From NCBI GenBank assembly GCA_016197345.1, contig JACPVY010000465.1, positions 1 to 7,315 on the forward strand: a DNA stretch of 7,315 bases, written 5' to 3'. How positions within the stretch are numbered: position 1 is the first letter of the stretch; the number at the start of each line of letters is the position of its first letter. Made by a program: the position numbers and the translations under genes. The notes under the pieces are model-generated. The model was given only the letters and a program-made list of their open reading frames with translations, had not been told where the DNA came from and made no database searches. The DNA is from Burkholderiales bacterium. Its GTDB lineage: Bacteria; Pseudomonadota; Gammaproteobacteria; Burkholderiales; Burkholderiaceae_D. Below, piece by piece: positions 1 through 7,087 of the stretch.

Positions 1-1207
1 TCGGCAATAATTGCCGCTCTTGCCATACTTGCAATAATTGTGCGGCCACCGAGGCGGCAATCACTTCAGGCTGCTTGGCCTTGATGCCGTGAATGCCAAT
101 GGGGCATACCATTTGCTCAATTTGCGCCTCGCTCAAACCGCGTTGTTGTAAGCGATTGACGAATAACTGACGCTTGGTGCCCGAACCAATCAGGCCAAAC
201 CAGCCGAGATGCGGCAGACGCAAAATCGCTTCGGTCAATTGCATATCGAGTTGGTGGCTGTGCGTCATCACTAAAAAGCAAGAGCCCGGTTTAGCGAGGG
301 CGAGTAAGCTGGTCGGTTGGTCACTGACTTCAATGCGCACATTGGCCGGCACGCTTGCCGGAAACATCTCGACCCGTTCGTCAACCCATGTGATATAGCA
401 GGGTAAAGGCGCAAGTGCGGTAATTAAGGCGCGGCCAACATGCCCGGCACCAAATAAAAACAAATGTGCTTGTAGCGGCAAATTCGGCTCGACTAGCCAT
501 ACTGCTTCCGGCGTACGCAGCAAATGGCAACCATGGGCATGCGAGAAATGCGGGGCGACAATGCCACTGCCGCCTAGGCTAAGGAGATGACGACCGACCG
601 CGTCTTGTAAATACAGCGTGCCTTGTAGGCTAAAGCTGGGTTTATTCGGTTCGTCGCCATAATTTTGTTCCTCTTCGTCCTCGCTCAGCGCGCCTAGCTC
701 ATCGCTGACCGTTTTATCATCGAGTAAGCCATCTTTGAGTTGAATCGCCTTGTGCGAAGGCAGGGGAAGCGGGAGGGCGACCAAGCGCCAGCTATCAGCG
801 CGAGCGCGGCGGCGTTGGCGTATGGTTTGAAATACTTGCTGTAATGAAGGATCGACAATTTCCCATACCAGTTGCACGGTGCCGCCACAGCATTGACCAA
901 GGCTAGGCCCGAGTGCATAGCGATGCAGGCGCGGCGCGAGGGTGCTTTCTTGGCCGTGCTGTTGCAGTAGCATCGCCTTTGCTTCTTCAATCGCCCGCAT
1001 TTCCATATGACCACCGCCGATGGTGTCATAGCATGCAATTTTTGTTGATTCTGTTGCGCTTTCGCGTGGATCTAGCGTGACGAGCATTTTGGCACCAGCG
1101 GCGCGTGGCGTGGAACCGCGCGCGCTGGCGAGCGTAATCAACACCGCCGGGAGTTGCTGTGGTGGGAGTGCGCATAATGCGTCTAGCCAAGTCGGTGTTT
1201 GTGTCAT
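1..1207 (-). CDS. xdhC: XdhC, molybdenum cofactor chaperone for xanthine dehydrogenase (3' end cut by window edge)
   Basis: XdhC-family proteins bind molybdenum cofactor in the cytoplasm, hold it while its sulfido ligand is added, and pass it to the XdhB subunit. The frame is open from an ATG at 1207 to the window edge, giving 402 residues with no stop. The N-terminal XdhC/CoxI domain (about residues 20-115) contains ASARGSTPRAAGAKM (27-41), DTIGGGHMEM (61-70) and the conserved GPSLGQCCGG (100-109) with its cysteine pair. The C-terminal Rossmann-like domain starts near 247 with LFLFGAGHVGRA and includes VDER (275-278), MTHSH (314-318) and GLIGSGTKR (338-346). Between the domains lies an acidic stretch (about 150-192, with SEDEEE) not usual for the family; members are mostly about 270-340 residues, so this one is long. 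The start is 8 bases after the xdhB stop. I see no strong ribosome binding site, so translational coupling to xdhB is likely. The true C-terminus is probably only a few residues beyond the edge. Confidence 0.95.
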   Translation of the reverse strand, partial: MTQTPTWLDALCALPPQQLPAVLITLASARGSTPRAAGAKMLVTLDPRESATESTKIACYDTIGGGHMEMRAIEEAKAMLLQQHGQESTLAPRLHRYALGPSLGQCCGGTVQLVWEIVDPSLQQVFQTIRQRRRARADSWRLVALPLPLPSHKAIQLKDGLLDDKTVSDELGALSEDEEEQNYGDEPNKPSFSLQGTLYLQDAVGRHLLSLGGSGIVAPHFSHAHGCHLLRTPEAVWLVEPNLPLQAHLFLFGAGHVGRALITALAPLPCYITWVDERVEMFPASVPANVRIEVSDQPTSLLALAKPGSCFLVMTHSHQLDMQLTEAILRLPHLGWFGLIGSGTKRQLFVNRLQQRGLSEAQIEQMVCPIGIHGIKAKQPEVIAASVAAQLLQVWQERQLLP

Positions 1208-1215
1208 GTTGCCAA

Positions 1216-3555
1216 TCAGGTGTTCGAGCTAGCCGCTTGCACCGCGGCCACGGCTTGCAAAATTGCCTCACAAGTTGCTGGTGCCTGCAATGGCGGATTG
1301 ACCGTATGTCCAGCGCAGGCGGAAATGGCATCGCGTAGTGCAAAAAAGACGGCAAAGGCGAGCACTAATGGCGGTTCGCCTACCGCTTTTGAGCGATGAA
1401 TCGCATCTGCTTGGTTGCGATTTGTGAATAGTTTGACACGAAAATCTTGCGGGCAGTCAGATATAGCAGGAATTTTATACGTCGAGGGCGCGTGCGTGGT
1501 CAGCTTGCCAGCCGCATTCCAGCATAATTGTTCAGTCGTCAACCAACCCATGCCTTGGATGAAACCACCTTCCACTTGGCCGATGTCCAGCGCCGGGTTC
1601 AACGATTGGCCCGCGTCGTATAAACAATCGACCCGTAAGCATTTCCATTCGCCTGTTAAGGTATCCAAAATGACTTCTGATACCGCCGCGCCATAGGCAA
1701 AGTAGAAATAGGGCGAGCCAGTATTGGTTTTCATATCCCAATGCAAGCCGGGCGTGGCATAAAAGCCATCAGACCAAAGCTGTAAGCGCGCCGCCCAGGC
1801 TTTTTGCGCAAGGCTGGCAAAGGAAATTTGTTGGCCATTTTGGCTGACCATATTATTGGCAAACACGACGTCTTTGGCATCGCCACCAAAGAGCTGGGCG
1901 GCTAGCCCGGCTAAGCGCTGGCGGATTTGCCATGCCGCCAAATGCGCTGCCATACCGTTCAAATCGGTACCAGACGAGGCGGCGGTCGCCGAGGTATTGG
2001 CGATTTTAGCGGTATTGGTGGCCGAGATTTGCACCTGGTCTAAGTTGACACCCAAGGCATGGGCCACCACTTGCATCACCTTGGTATGCAAACCTTGGCC
2101 CATTTCTGTGCCGCCATGATTGACTAGCACCGAACCATCGGCATACACATGTACCAAGGCTCCAGCTTGATTGAGGTGGCTGAGGTTAAATGAAATGCCA
2201 AATTTAACAGGCGTGAGCGCTAACCCCTTTTTCAAGATCGGGCTGTTGGCGTTAAAAGCGGCAATCTCCTTCCGGCGCTGTTGATACTCGCTGCTCAGCG
2301 CTAATTCTTCGACTAAGGCCGGGAGCACGTTATCGAATACTAACTGGCCGTAATGGGTGGTATTGCGTTGCCCTAGCGTATGATCGACCGCATAAAAATT
2401 GCGTTGGCGCACGAGCAAGGGGTCTAGCTTGAGATTACGGGCGATATCGTCAATCGCATATTCGATCACCATCGCCCCTTGTGGGCAGCCAAAGCCGCGA
2501 AAGGCGGTATTCGACTGGGTGTTGGTCTTGCAGCAATGCGCGACGACATCGACCGCATTGAGGTAATAGCCATTATCGACGTGGGATACCGCGCGCGTCG
2601 CCACCGGGCCAGACAAATCGGCGGAAAAGCCAGCGCGTAATAACATCTCGACTTTGACACCCAAAATCCGGCCTTCATCATCGTGTGCGACTTGGTAGGC
2701 GTGATAAAAGCAATGGCGTTTGCCTGTGACCAGCATATCGTCATCACGATCGGCACGCAGTTTTACCGGGCGCTGCAATAGCGTCGCCGCTAAGGCCGCA
2801 CTGGCGGCCCATAAAGCCGATTGCGATTCTTTCCCGCCAAAGCCACCGCCCATGCGACGGCATTGGACTTCGATTTGATGGGCGTGGCGCGCTAAGGCAT
2901 GCGCAATCACATGCTGCATTTCGCTCGGGTGTTGGGTCGAGCAATACACCAATAAGCCGCCATCTTCTTGTGGCAAGGCATAGGCAATTTGGCCTTCGAG
3001 ATAAAACTGTTCTTGCCCGCCCAGTTCAAATTCACCGCGTGCAATGTGCGGCGCGCTGGCAAATGCGGCTTCTACTTCGCCACGTTTGATCGCAATGGCG
3101 GGTAACACATAGGATTGCGCCGCATGCGCCTGCTGTGGCGTCAGGTGAGCTGGCAAGTCTTGATAGCTAATCTTCGCTAGGCGGGTGGCTTTACGCGCGG
3201 CGAGGTGGCTTTCAGCGACGACGATGAAAATCGGTTGACCGACGTATTGCACGGTGTCGCTCGCTAAAATCGGGTCGTCGTGGATAATCGGCCCGCATTC
3301 ATTGGCCCCGATGATATCGCTCGCTGTTAACACTTTCACTACACCCGGTGCGGCAGCGACAGCACTCAGGTCAATGTCGCTAATCGTGGCATGTGCCTTG
3401 GTAGAAAGACCTAAAGCCGCGTGTAGGGTGCCATGCGCTTCGGGAATGTCGTCGGTATAGCGCGCTTCGCCCAGCACATGCAATTGGCCCGATTCGTGTT
3501 TGCGGCTAACGCCTACTTCTGCAAATTCGGTAGTCGGTGTAATCGGGGCGTTCAT
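1216..3555 (-). CDS. xdhB: Xanthine dehydrogenase, molybdenum-binding subunit XdhB
   Basis: This 779-residue protein is the catalytic subunit that oxidises hypoxanthine to xanthine and xanthine to urate at a molybdenum-molybdopterin centre in the cytoplasm. Its length fits bacterial XdhB. Seen motifs, with the bovine enzyme's residues as reference: GGQEQFYLE (179-187; Gln181 matches Gln767), MGGGFGGKES (235-244; Glu243 matches Glu802), AFRGFG (351-356; Arg353 matches Arg880), the molybdopterin-contact segment GGTEMGQGLHTK (481-492), QGMGWLTTEQ (667-676) and AVGEPP (724-729; Glu727 matches the catalytic base Glu1261). Glu243 and Arg353 together argue for a purine substrate over an aldehyde oxidase. 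One oddity is Cys357 where xanthine dehydrogenases normally have glycine (GFGGPQ). The frame stays open upstream to an ATG at 3636, but I chose 3555: it overlaps the xdhA stop as ATGA, has a GGAGA site 6 bases upstream, and gives an N-terminus that moves straight into the family pattern. Confidence 0.98.
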   Translation of the reverse strand: MNAPITPTTEFAEVGVSRKHESGQLHVLGEARYTDDIPEAHGTLHAALGLSTKAHATISDIDLSAVAAAPGVVKVLTASDIIGANECGPIIHDDPILASDTVQYVGQPIFIVVAESHLAARKATRLAKISYQDLPAHLTPQQAHAAQSYVLPAIAIKRGEVEAAFASAPHIARGEFELGGQEQFYLEGQIAYALPQEDGGLLVYCSTQHPSEMQHVIAHALARHAHQIEVQCRRMGGGFGGKESQSALWAASAALAATLLQRPVKLRADRDDDMLVTGKRHCFYHAYQVAHDDEGRILGVKVEMLLRAGFSADLSGPVATRAVSHVDNGYYLNAVDVVAHCCKTNTQSNTAFRGFGCPQGAMVIEYAIDDIARNLKLDPLLVRQRNFYAVDHTLGQRNTTHYGQLVFDNVLPALVEELALSSEYQQRRKEIAAFNANSPILKKGLALTPVKFGISFNLSHLNQAGALVHVYADGSVLVNHGGTEMGQGLHTKVMQVVAHALGVNLDQVQISATNTAKIANTSATAASSGTDLNGMAAHLAAWQIRQRLAGLAAQLFGGDAKDVVFANNMVSQNGQQISFASLAQKAWAARLQLWSDGFYATPGLHWDMKTNTGSPYFYFAYGAAVSEVILDTLTGEWKCLRVDCLYDAGQSLNPALDIGQVEGGFIQGMGWLTTEQLCWNAAGKLTTHAPSTYKIPAISDCPQDFRVKLFTNRNQADAIHRSKAVGEPPLVLAFAVFFALRDAISACAGHTVNPPLQAPATCEAILQAVAAVQAASSNT

Positions 3556-5078
3556 GCGATTTCTCCGCTGTGTGGCTGGGCAAAGACATTGATTTGTTCT
3601 TGCGTTAATGGGGCGTGTGGCCGGGTTTCTAGCCAAAAGCGGCGTAGCAAATTTTGTGCAGTGTTGCGGCGATAGTCTTGGCTAGCGCGCATATCAGAGA
3701 GCGGCGCGTAATCGCTAGCTAGCGCTAGGCAGGCAGCGTTGAGCGTCGTTTCATCCCAGGCTTGGCCTTGCAAGGCGCACTCGGCGGCCATAGCACGCTT
3801 GGGCGTGGCTGCCATGCCGCCAAAAGTGATGCGGGCATTCAAGATGCTGCCATCGGCGATTTCCAGCGCAAAAGCGGCGCAGACGGCAGAGATATCTTGG
3901 TCAAAACGCTTCGCCAGTTTATAAGTGCGCCAATGCCAGTTTGGACGTGGTAGCGGCACCAAGATATGCGTCAATAATTCGTCTGCCTGCAAATCTTTTT
4001 GCTGGTAGCCAAGGTAAAAATCTTCTAACGCGAGCTGACGTGAGCCACGCACGCTTTGTAAGCGCACTTGCGCGCCGAGCGCGATCAGCCATGGCATCGA
4101 GTCGCCAATCGGCGATCCATTCGCGACATTGCCCCCTAGCGTGCCAGCATTGCGCACAGGCATCGAGGCAAAGCGTTGCCACATTTCAGTCAGCTCGCGC
4201 GGATAGTGCTGGCATAGCGCGTGGTAAGCCTCATTCAAATTGACGGCGGCACCGATCTCTAGCATCGCATCCACCGTTTGTATTTGCTGCAATTGTGCAA
4301 TCTGGCCGATGTAGAGCAGGGTATTCAAGTCACGCAATTGTTTTGTCACCCACAGGCCAACATCGGTGCCACCTGCCAAGATGGTCGCTTGCGGTGTGCT
4401 AGCGCGGACTTGTAGCGCTTGCTGCAAAGTCTGCGGCCAATAAAAAACTTGTCCCTGCGCGCTATAAGAGGGACAGGTATCTGGCGCAACGCTAGCATGC
4501 AATTTTTGTTGCAATTGCTGTAGCGTAGCCAGCCATTGCTGATGGGGAAATTCGGCCGCAGGTAGTTCAAACATCCGCACTGCCGCTTCAATAATCGGTT
4601 TATAGCCAGTGCAGCGGCACAAATTGCCCGATAGCGCATCGCAAATTTGCGCCCGCGTTGGGCGGGTTTGCGCTGCTTGGTGTGTGAGATAGAGTGCCCA
4701 CAGCGACATCACAAAGCCCGGCGTACAAAAGCCGCACTGCGAGCCATGGCATTCGAGTAAAGCTTGCTGCACCGGGTGTAATTGGCGCTCTTGGCCTGCG
4801 CAGCGTGGGGGGGCGACATCTTCGACCGAAAACACGGCTTTACCATGCACGCTAGGCAGTAATTGGATGCAGGCATTGACGGCATGCGTTTGCAGTTCAC
4901 CATTGTCAAGTTGGGCCAACACTACCGTACAGGCACCACAATCGCCTTCTGCACAACCTTCTTTGGTGCCGCAGGCATGCAAATCCTCACGCAAATATTG
5001 CAGTAAGGTGCGATTGGGGGACGCATCGCTGACAGCGTGTTCGCTCCCGCGATAGTAAAAACGAATAGCTTCAGACAT
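3552..5078 (-). CDS. xdhA: Xanthine dehydrogenase, iron-sulfur and FAD subunit XdhA
   Basis: This 508-residue subunit takes electrons from the molybdenum site in XdhB through two [2Fe-2S] clusters to FAD, and from there to NAD+ in dehydrogenase-type enzymes. The plant-type ferredoxin domain is at about 1-85, with Cys42, Cys47, Cys50 and Cys70 as ligands. The second, helical [2Fe-2S] domain (about 86-170) has QCGFC (Cys115, Cys118) and LCRCTG (Cys154, Cys156). A glutamine-rich linker (about 175-207) leads to the FAD domain, with ILAGGTDVG (233-241) and VRNAGTLGGN (308-317) as flavin-binding loops, followed by the CO dehydrogenase flavoprotein C-terminal domain (about 382-485). All eight cluster cysteines are present. 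The fusion of iron-sulfur and FAD parts in one chain is the Rhodobacter/Pseudomonas layout, unlike the three-chain E. coli XdhABC. It is first in its operon and its TGA overlaps the xdhB ATG. The ATG at 5078 has only a weak Shine-Dalgarno sequence, but the family pattern starts at once after it. Confidence 0.98.
   Translation of the reverse strand: MSEAIRFYYRGSEHAVSDASPNRTLLQYLREDLHACGTKEGCAEGDCGACTVVLAQLDNGELQTHAVNACIQLLPSVHGKAVFSVEDVAPPRCAGQERQLHPVQQALLECHGSQCGFCTPGFVMSLWALYLTHQAAQTRPTRAQICDALSGNLCRCTGYKPIIEAAVRMFELPAAEFPHQQWLATLQQLQQKLHASVAPDTCPSYSAQGQVFYWPQTLQQALQVRASTPQATILAGGTDVGLWVTKQLRDLNTLLYIGQIAQLQQIQTVDAMLEIGAAVNLNEAYHALCQHYPRELTEMWQRFASMPVRNAGTLGGNVANGSPIGDSMPWLIALGAQVRLQSVRGSRQLALEDFYLGYQQKDLQADELLTHILVPLPRPNWHWRTYKLAKRFDQDISAVCAAFALEIADGSILNARITFGGMAATPKRAMAAECALQGQAWDETTLNAACLALASDYAPLSDMRASQDYRRNTAQNLLRRFWLETRPHAPLTQEQINVFAQPHSGEIA
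3562..3566 (-). promoter_or_regulatory. Ribosome binding site of xdhB
   Basis: GGAGA on the minus strand, 6 bases before the ATG at 3555 and inside the 3' end of xdhA. It decides the xdhB start in favour of 3555 over the longer open frame that begins at 3636. The ATGA overlap with the xdhA stop suggests coupled translation, which would help keep the two subunits in equal amounts. Confidence 0.7.
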
Positions 5079-5176
5079 GGTGTAGGCTCATAGGCAAGGC
5101 GAACAATAGAAAGGGCCGCTTAGCGTAGCCAATACCTGATAGGCAACAGGAGGCAAAACGCAAAAAGGGCGCGGCA

Positions 5177-5204
5177 AGTGTATCACTGTGCCTTTGCCAG
5201 ACAA
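5177..5204 (-). promoter_or_regulatory. Candidate sigma-70 promoter for the xdhABC operon (extended -10)
   Basis: On the minus strand TTGTCT (5204-5199) is followed after 16 bases by TACACT (5182-5177). The -10 box is preceded by TGA, giving the TGn of an extended -10 element. Each hexamer matches the consensus in 4 of 6 positions. The expected transcription start would be near 5170, leaving a leader of about 90 bases before the xdhA ATG. This is a pattern match by eye; sites of this quality also occur by chance, and no operator for a known purine regulator was recognised. Confidence 0.4.
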
Positions 5205-5280
5205 TAGCGTGTAATCGATGGCGCTTATGTTTGATTGGCAATACAGCCTAGACGGCGAGGGGGAGCGCTAGCTAGTAAGC

Positions 5281-5294
5281 ATGACGCATGACGC
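5281..5294. repeat. 7-base tandem repeat (ATGACGC twice)
   Basis: Two perfect head-to-tail copies of ATGACGC (GCGTCAT on the minus strand), about 77 bases upstream of the -35 box of the promoter candidate for xdhA. The palindrome CTAGCTAG lies just to its left at 5268-5275. The position would suit a regulator binding direct half-sites, but a repeat this short can arise by chance. Confidence 0.6.
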
Positions 5295-5460
5295 AAAGGG
5301 GGGATAGCAGCGGGTAAGCTTGGTGCCGCTAAACCGCTTGAATATGTCGAATGTGGGGGCGAGTGAGAGCAGACGAAAAGAGGGCATAGCGTAGCGCGTT
5401 TGGAGAGATCAACGCGGCAACCGATATGCCCAACACCCACTGTAAGTTGTTAGATTTTGG

Positions 5461-5482
5461 TGCTGAATTTGTGCTGAATTTA
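5461..5482. repeat. 11-base tandem duplication overlapping the fliK stop codon
   Basis: Two adjacent 11-base units, 5461-5471 and 5472-5482, share the core TGCTGAATTT and differ only in the last base (G or A). On the minus strand the first copy read begins with the TAA stop of fliK; the copy after it has CAA in the same place. It looks like a small local duplication at the end of the gene. It has no inverted symmetry, so it is not a terminator. Confidence 0.85.
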
Positions 5483-7069
5483 AGCGAAGGTATCGACCGC
5501 GCCTAAACCCGTGCTGATCCGGCTGGTACGTACGACCCGCGGTGCGCTATCGATTTTGCTAGCGTCTTCGCTGCCAAAACGGCTGCCATTGCCACTGCTA
5601 CCATTGCTGCGGTTGTCATTTTGGCCGGAATTGGCTTGCTGTTGCTGATTGGGCATGCCGGTGTTGACGCTGCTACTGGTCAAATTGACGCCTGCTTCGC
5701 TCATCATTTCCCGCAATTTTGGCATCGCCGCTTCTAGCGCTTGGCGTACCTCTGGTTGGGCAGCGCTAAAGGTGACGCTAGCTTGATCATTATTGACCGA
5801 CAATACGACTTGCATTGGCCCCATATCGGGTGGATTTAAGGTCAATTCCGCAGTTTGTTGGCCGCCAGCGACCATCCACACTACTTTTTGCCCCACGGCT
5901 TGATCCCAACCTTCACTGCCGACGGTGGGGGCGATTTGTTCTTTGGCTTGTACTGTCGCGATTTGGGCAAATTGTGCGTTCGCTTGATTGCTTGGCGCGA
6001 TGACATTGGTGTTGACGACGTTATCGGCTAAGCGGCTGGCGAGCGCTAAATCTGGCCCGGCATTGGCAGCTTTGTTCGCATTGGCGGCGAGGATATCGCT
6101 CATCTTCGGCAACGCATCTTGCGCGCCTGCTGCGCCAGTTTTACTGCTGGCAATGCCTTCTGCGGCGTCTAGTTTGACTCCCACTTTTTTGCCACCATCT
6201 GCGACTTGTGGCAATTCTGCGGCGAGCTTGTTATCAAGTGGCAAAGCGGCATCTGTTTTTGCACTTTCTTTACCACTAGCGAGCGCTGCTTTACCGGCTA
6301 AAGCGGCTTGATCTAGCGTGGTGGCAAAGCCTGCATCGGCATCGGTATTGGTATCGGCGCTTACTTTCGCCTTGCTCGATTTTTCGACCCCGCCTGCGAG
6401 ATTCGCTTCTAGCTGCGCTAAATTGGCGCTATCTGCTCCCGCTGTCGTGGTGTTGGCACCGGCTTTTAAGGCATCCGCATCGGGCGCTTCAGGTTTGGCA
6501 GGGCCAGCTTTTTGTGCCGTCTGATTAAAGCTTGCTACCAGCGCTAACATGTCGGCTGGCATTGCCGAGCCGAGTAGGGTGGTATTGCTATCGCTGGCAG
6601 CGGTCTCGCCAGTATCTTCGCTACTAGCGTCTTTGCTACCCGCTTTACTGGCGTTGGGCGAGGGTTCACCTTTGGCGATACTGGCGTTTTCTGATGGCCC
6701 TGCATTCGTATCTTGCACCTTGTCATTCGCGTCCGCACTGCTATTGGCGTTGTTGGCGCTATTGCTTGCGTTTGTGCTATTCGTGTTGTTGGTGTTATTG
6801 CTATTGCTGCCATTATTTTTATTGGTATTGGCTACTTTGTCCGGTGTTTTATTGACTGGGCCAGTGTTTGCCGTGGGCATGGCTTGCGCACTCGCGCCGG
6901 ATACCTGCGCTAGCGAGGTGAGATTGGGCGCCCCCATTTCGCGCTGCAAAATTTTATCGAATGAAAATTCCGGCGTAGCGCTGCTATTTTTATTGCCAGC
7001 ATTGGAATTGTTGACGTTATTGTTATTGGTCGTCGCGAGTACGCTAGGTGTTTGCATGATTTCCGCCAT
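5480..7069 (-). CDS. fliK: FliK, flagellar hook-length control protein
   Basis: FliK is exported through the flagellar type III apparatus, measures the growing hook, and through its C-terminal domain makes FlhB switch from hook-type to filament-type substrates. Of 529 residues, about 382-468 form the conserved hook-control domain, recognisable by the core LNPPDMGPMQVVLSV (411-425) and the following amphipathic helix VRQALEAAMPKLREMM (441-456). The rest is low complexity: asparagine tracts at 15-28 and 81-117, then an alanine, serine, lysine and aspartate-rich region to about 360, and a glutamine, asparagine and glycine-rich tail after 473. This fits a family whose N-terminal ruler part is poorly conserved and extended. 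The gene begins 18 bases after fliJ ends. The ATG at 7069 lacks a good ribosome binding site; Met5 (ATG at 7057) is preceded by GGCGGA and could be the true start. It appears to be the last gene of the flagellar cluster here. Confidence 0.93.
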   Translation of the reverse strand: MAEIMQTPSVLATTNNNNVNNSNAGNKNSSATPEFSFDKILQREMGAPNLTSLAQVSGASAQAMPTANTGPVNKTPDKVANTNKNNGSNSNNTNNTNSTNASNSANNANSSADANDKVQDTNAGPSENASIAKGEPSPNASKAGSKDASSEDTGETAASDSNTTLLGSAMPADMLALVASFNQTAQKAGPAKPEAPDADALKAGANTTTAGADSANLAQLEANLAGGVEKSSKAKVSADTNTDADAGFATTLDQAALAGKAALASGKESAKTDAALPLDNKLAAELPQVADGGKKVGVKLDAAEGIASSKTGAAGAQDALPKMSDILAANANKAANAGPDLALASRLADNVVNTNVIAPSNQANAQFAQIATVQAKEQIAPTVGSEGWDQAVGQKVVWMVAGGQQTAELTLNPPDMGPMQVVLSVNNDQASVTFSAAQPEVRQALEAAMPKLREMMSEAGVNLTSSSVNTGMPNQQQQANSGQNDNRSNGSSGNGSRFGSEDASKIDSAPRVVRTSRISTGLGAVDTFA

Positions 7070-7087
7070 CGTGCGCCGTACTGGCGC

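Larger units (their letters stand above)
5079..5479. other. 401-base intergenic region between fliK and xdhA
   Basis: No convincing gene lies here. The longest minus-strand frame (5225-5440, 71 codons) has no ribosome binding site and an unstructured composition rich in serine, proline and cysteine, so I leave it out. The half nearer xdhA holds a promoter candidate (5177-5204) and a leader of about 90 bases. The half nearer fliK holds an 11-base tandem repeat at the fliK stop and a 7-base tandem repeat at 5281-5294. I looked for a GC-rich hairpin followed by a T-run on the minus strand and found none, so transcription from the flagellar genes may run into xdhA. Both flanking genes point the same way. 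Confidence 0.7.

Noticed and set aside
694..1355. Two overlapping minus-strand frames (694-1038 and 1026-1355) that at first suggest a broken or frameshifted xdhC.
   Set aside because: A single uninterrupted frame from 1207 to 1 carries all the XdhC motifs in order, so these are other-frame shadows and xdhC is intact as far as visible.
3556..3636. A 27-residue N-terminal extension of XdhB from an ATG at 3636.
   Set aside because: It lies wholly inside the coding end of xdhA, has no family similarity, and the start at 3555 has a good ribosome binding site and the usual ATGA overlap.
5071..5091. A six-codon leader frame (ATG at 5091, stop at 5073-5071) overlapping the xdhA start, as a possible regulatory leader peptide.
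   Set aside because: No ribosome binding site in front of it, no unusual codon run, and frames this short are expected by chance.
5308..5329. An inverted repeat (AGCGG ... CCGCT) in the intergenic region as a terminator for the flagellar genes.
   Set aside because: The stem is only 5 pairs with a 12-base loop and no T-run follows on the minus strand.
5225..5440. A 71-codon minus-strand frame in the intergenic region as a small gene.
   Set aside because: No ribosome binding site, no recognisable motif or membrane segment, and an irregular Ser/Pro/Cys/Arg-rich composition typical of chance frames.
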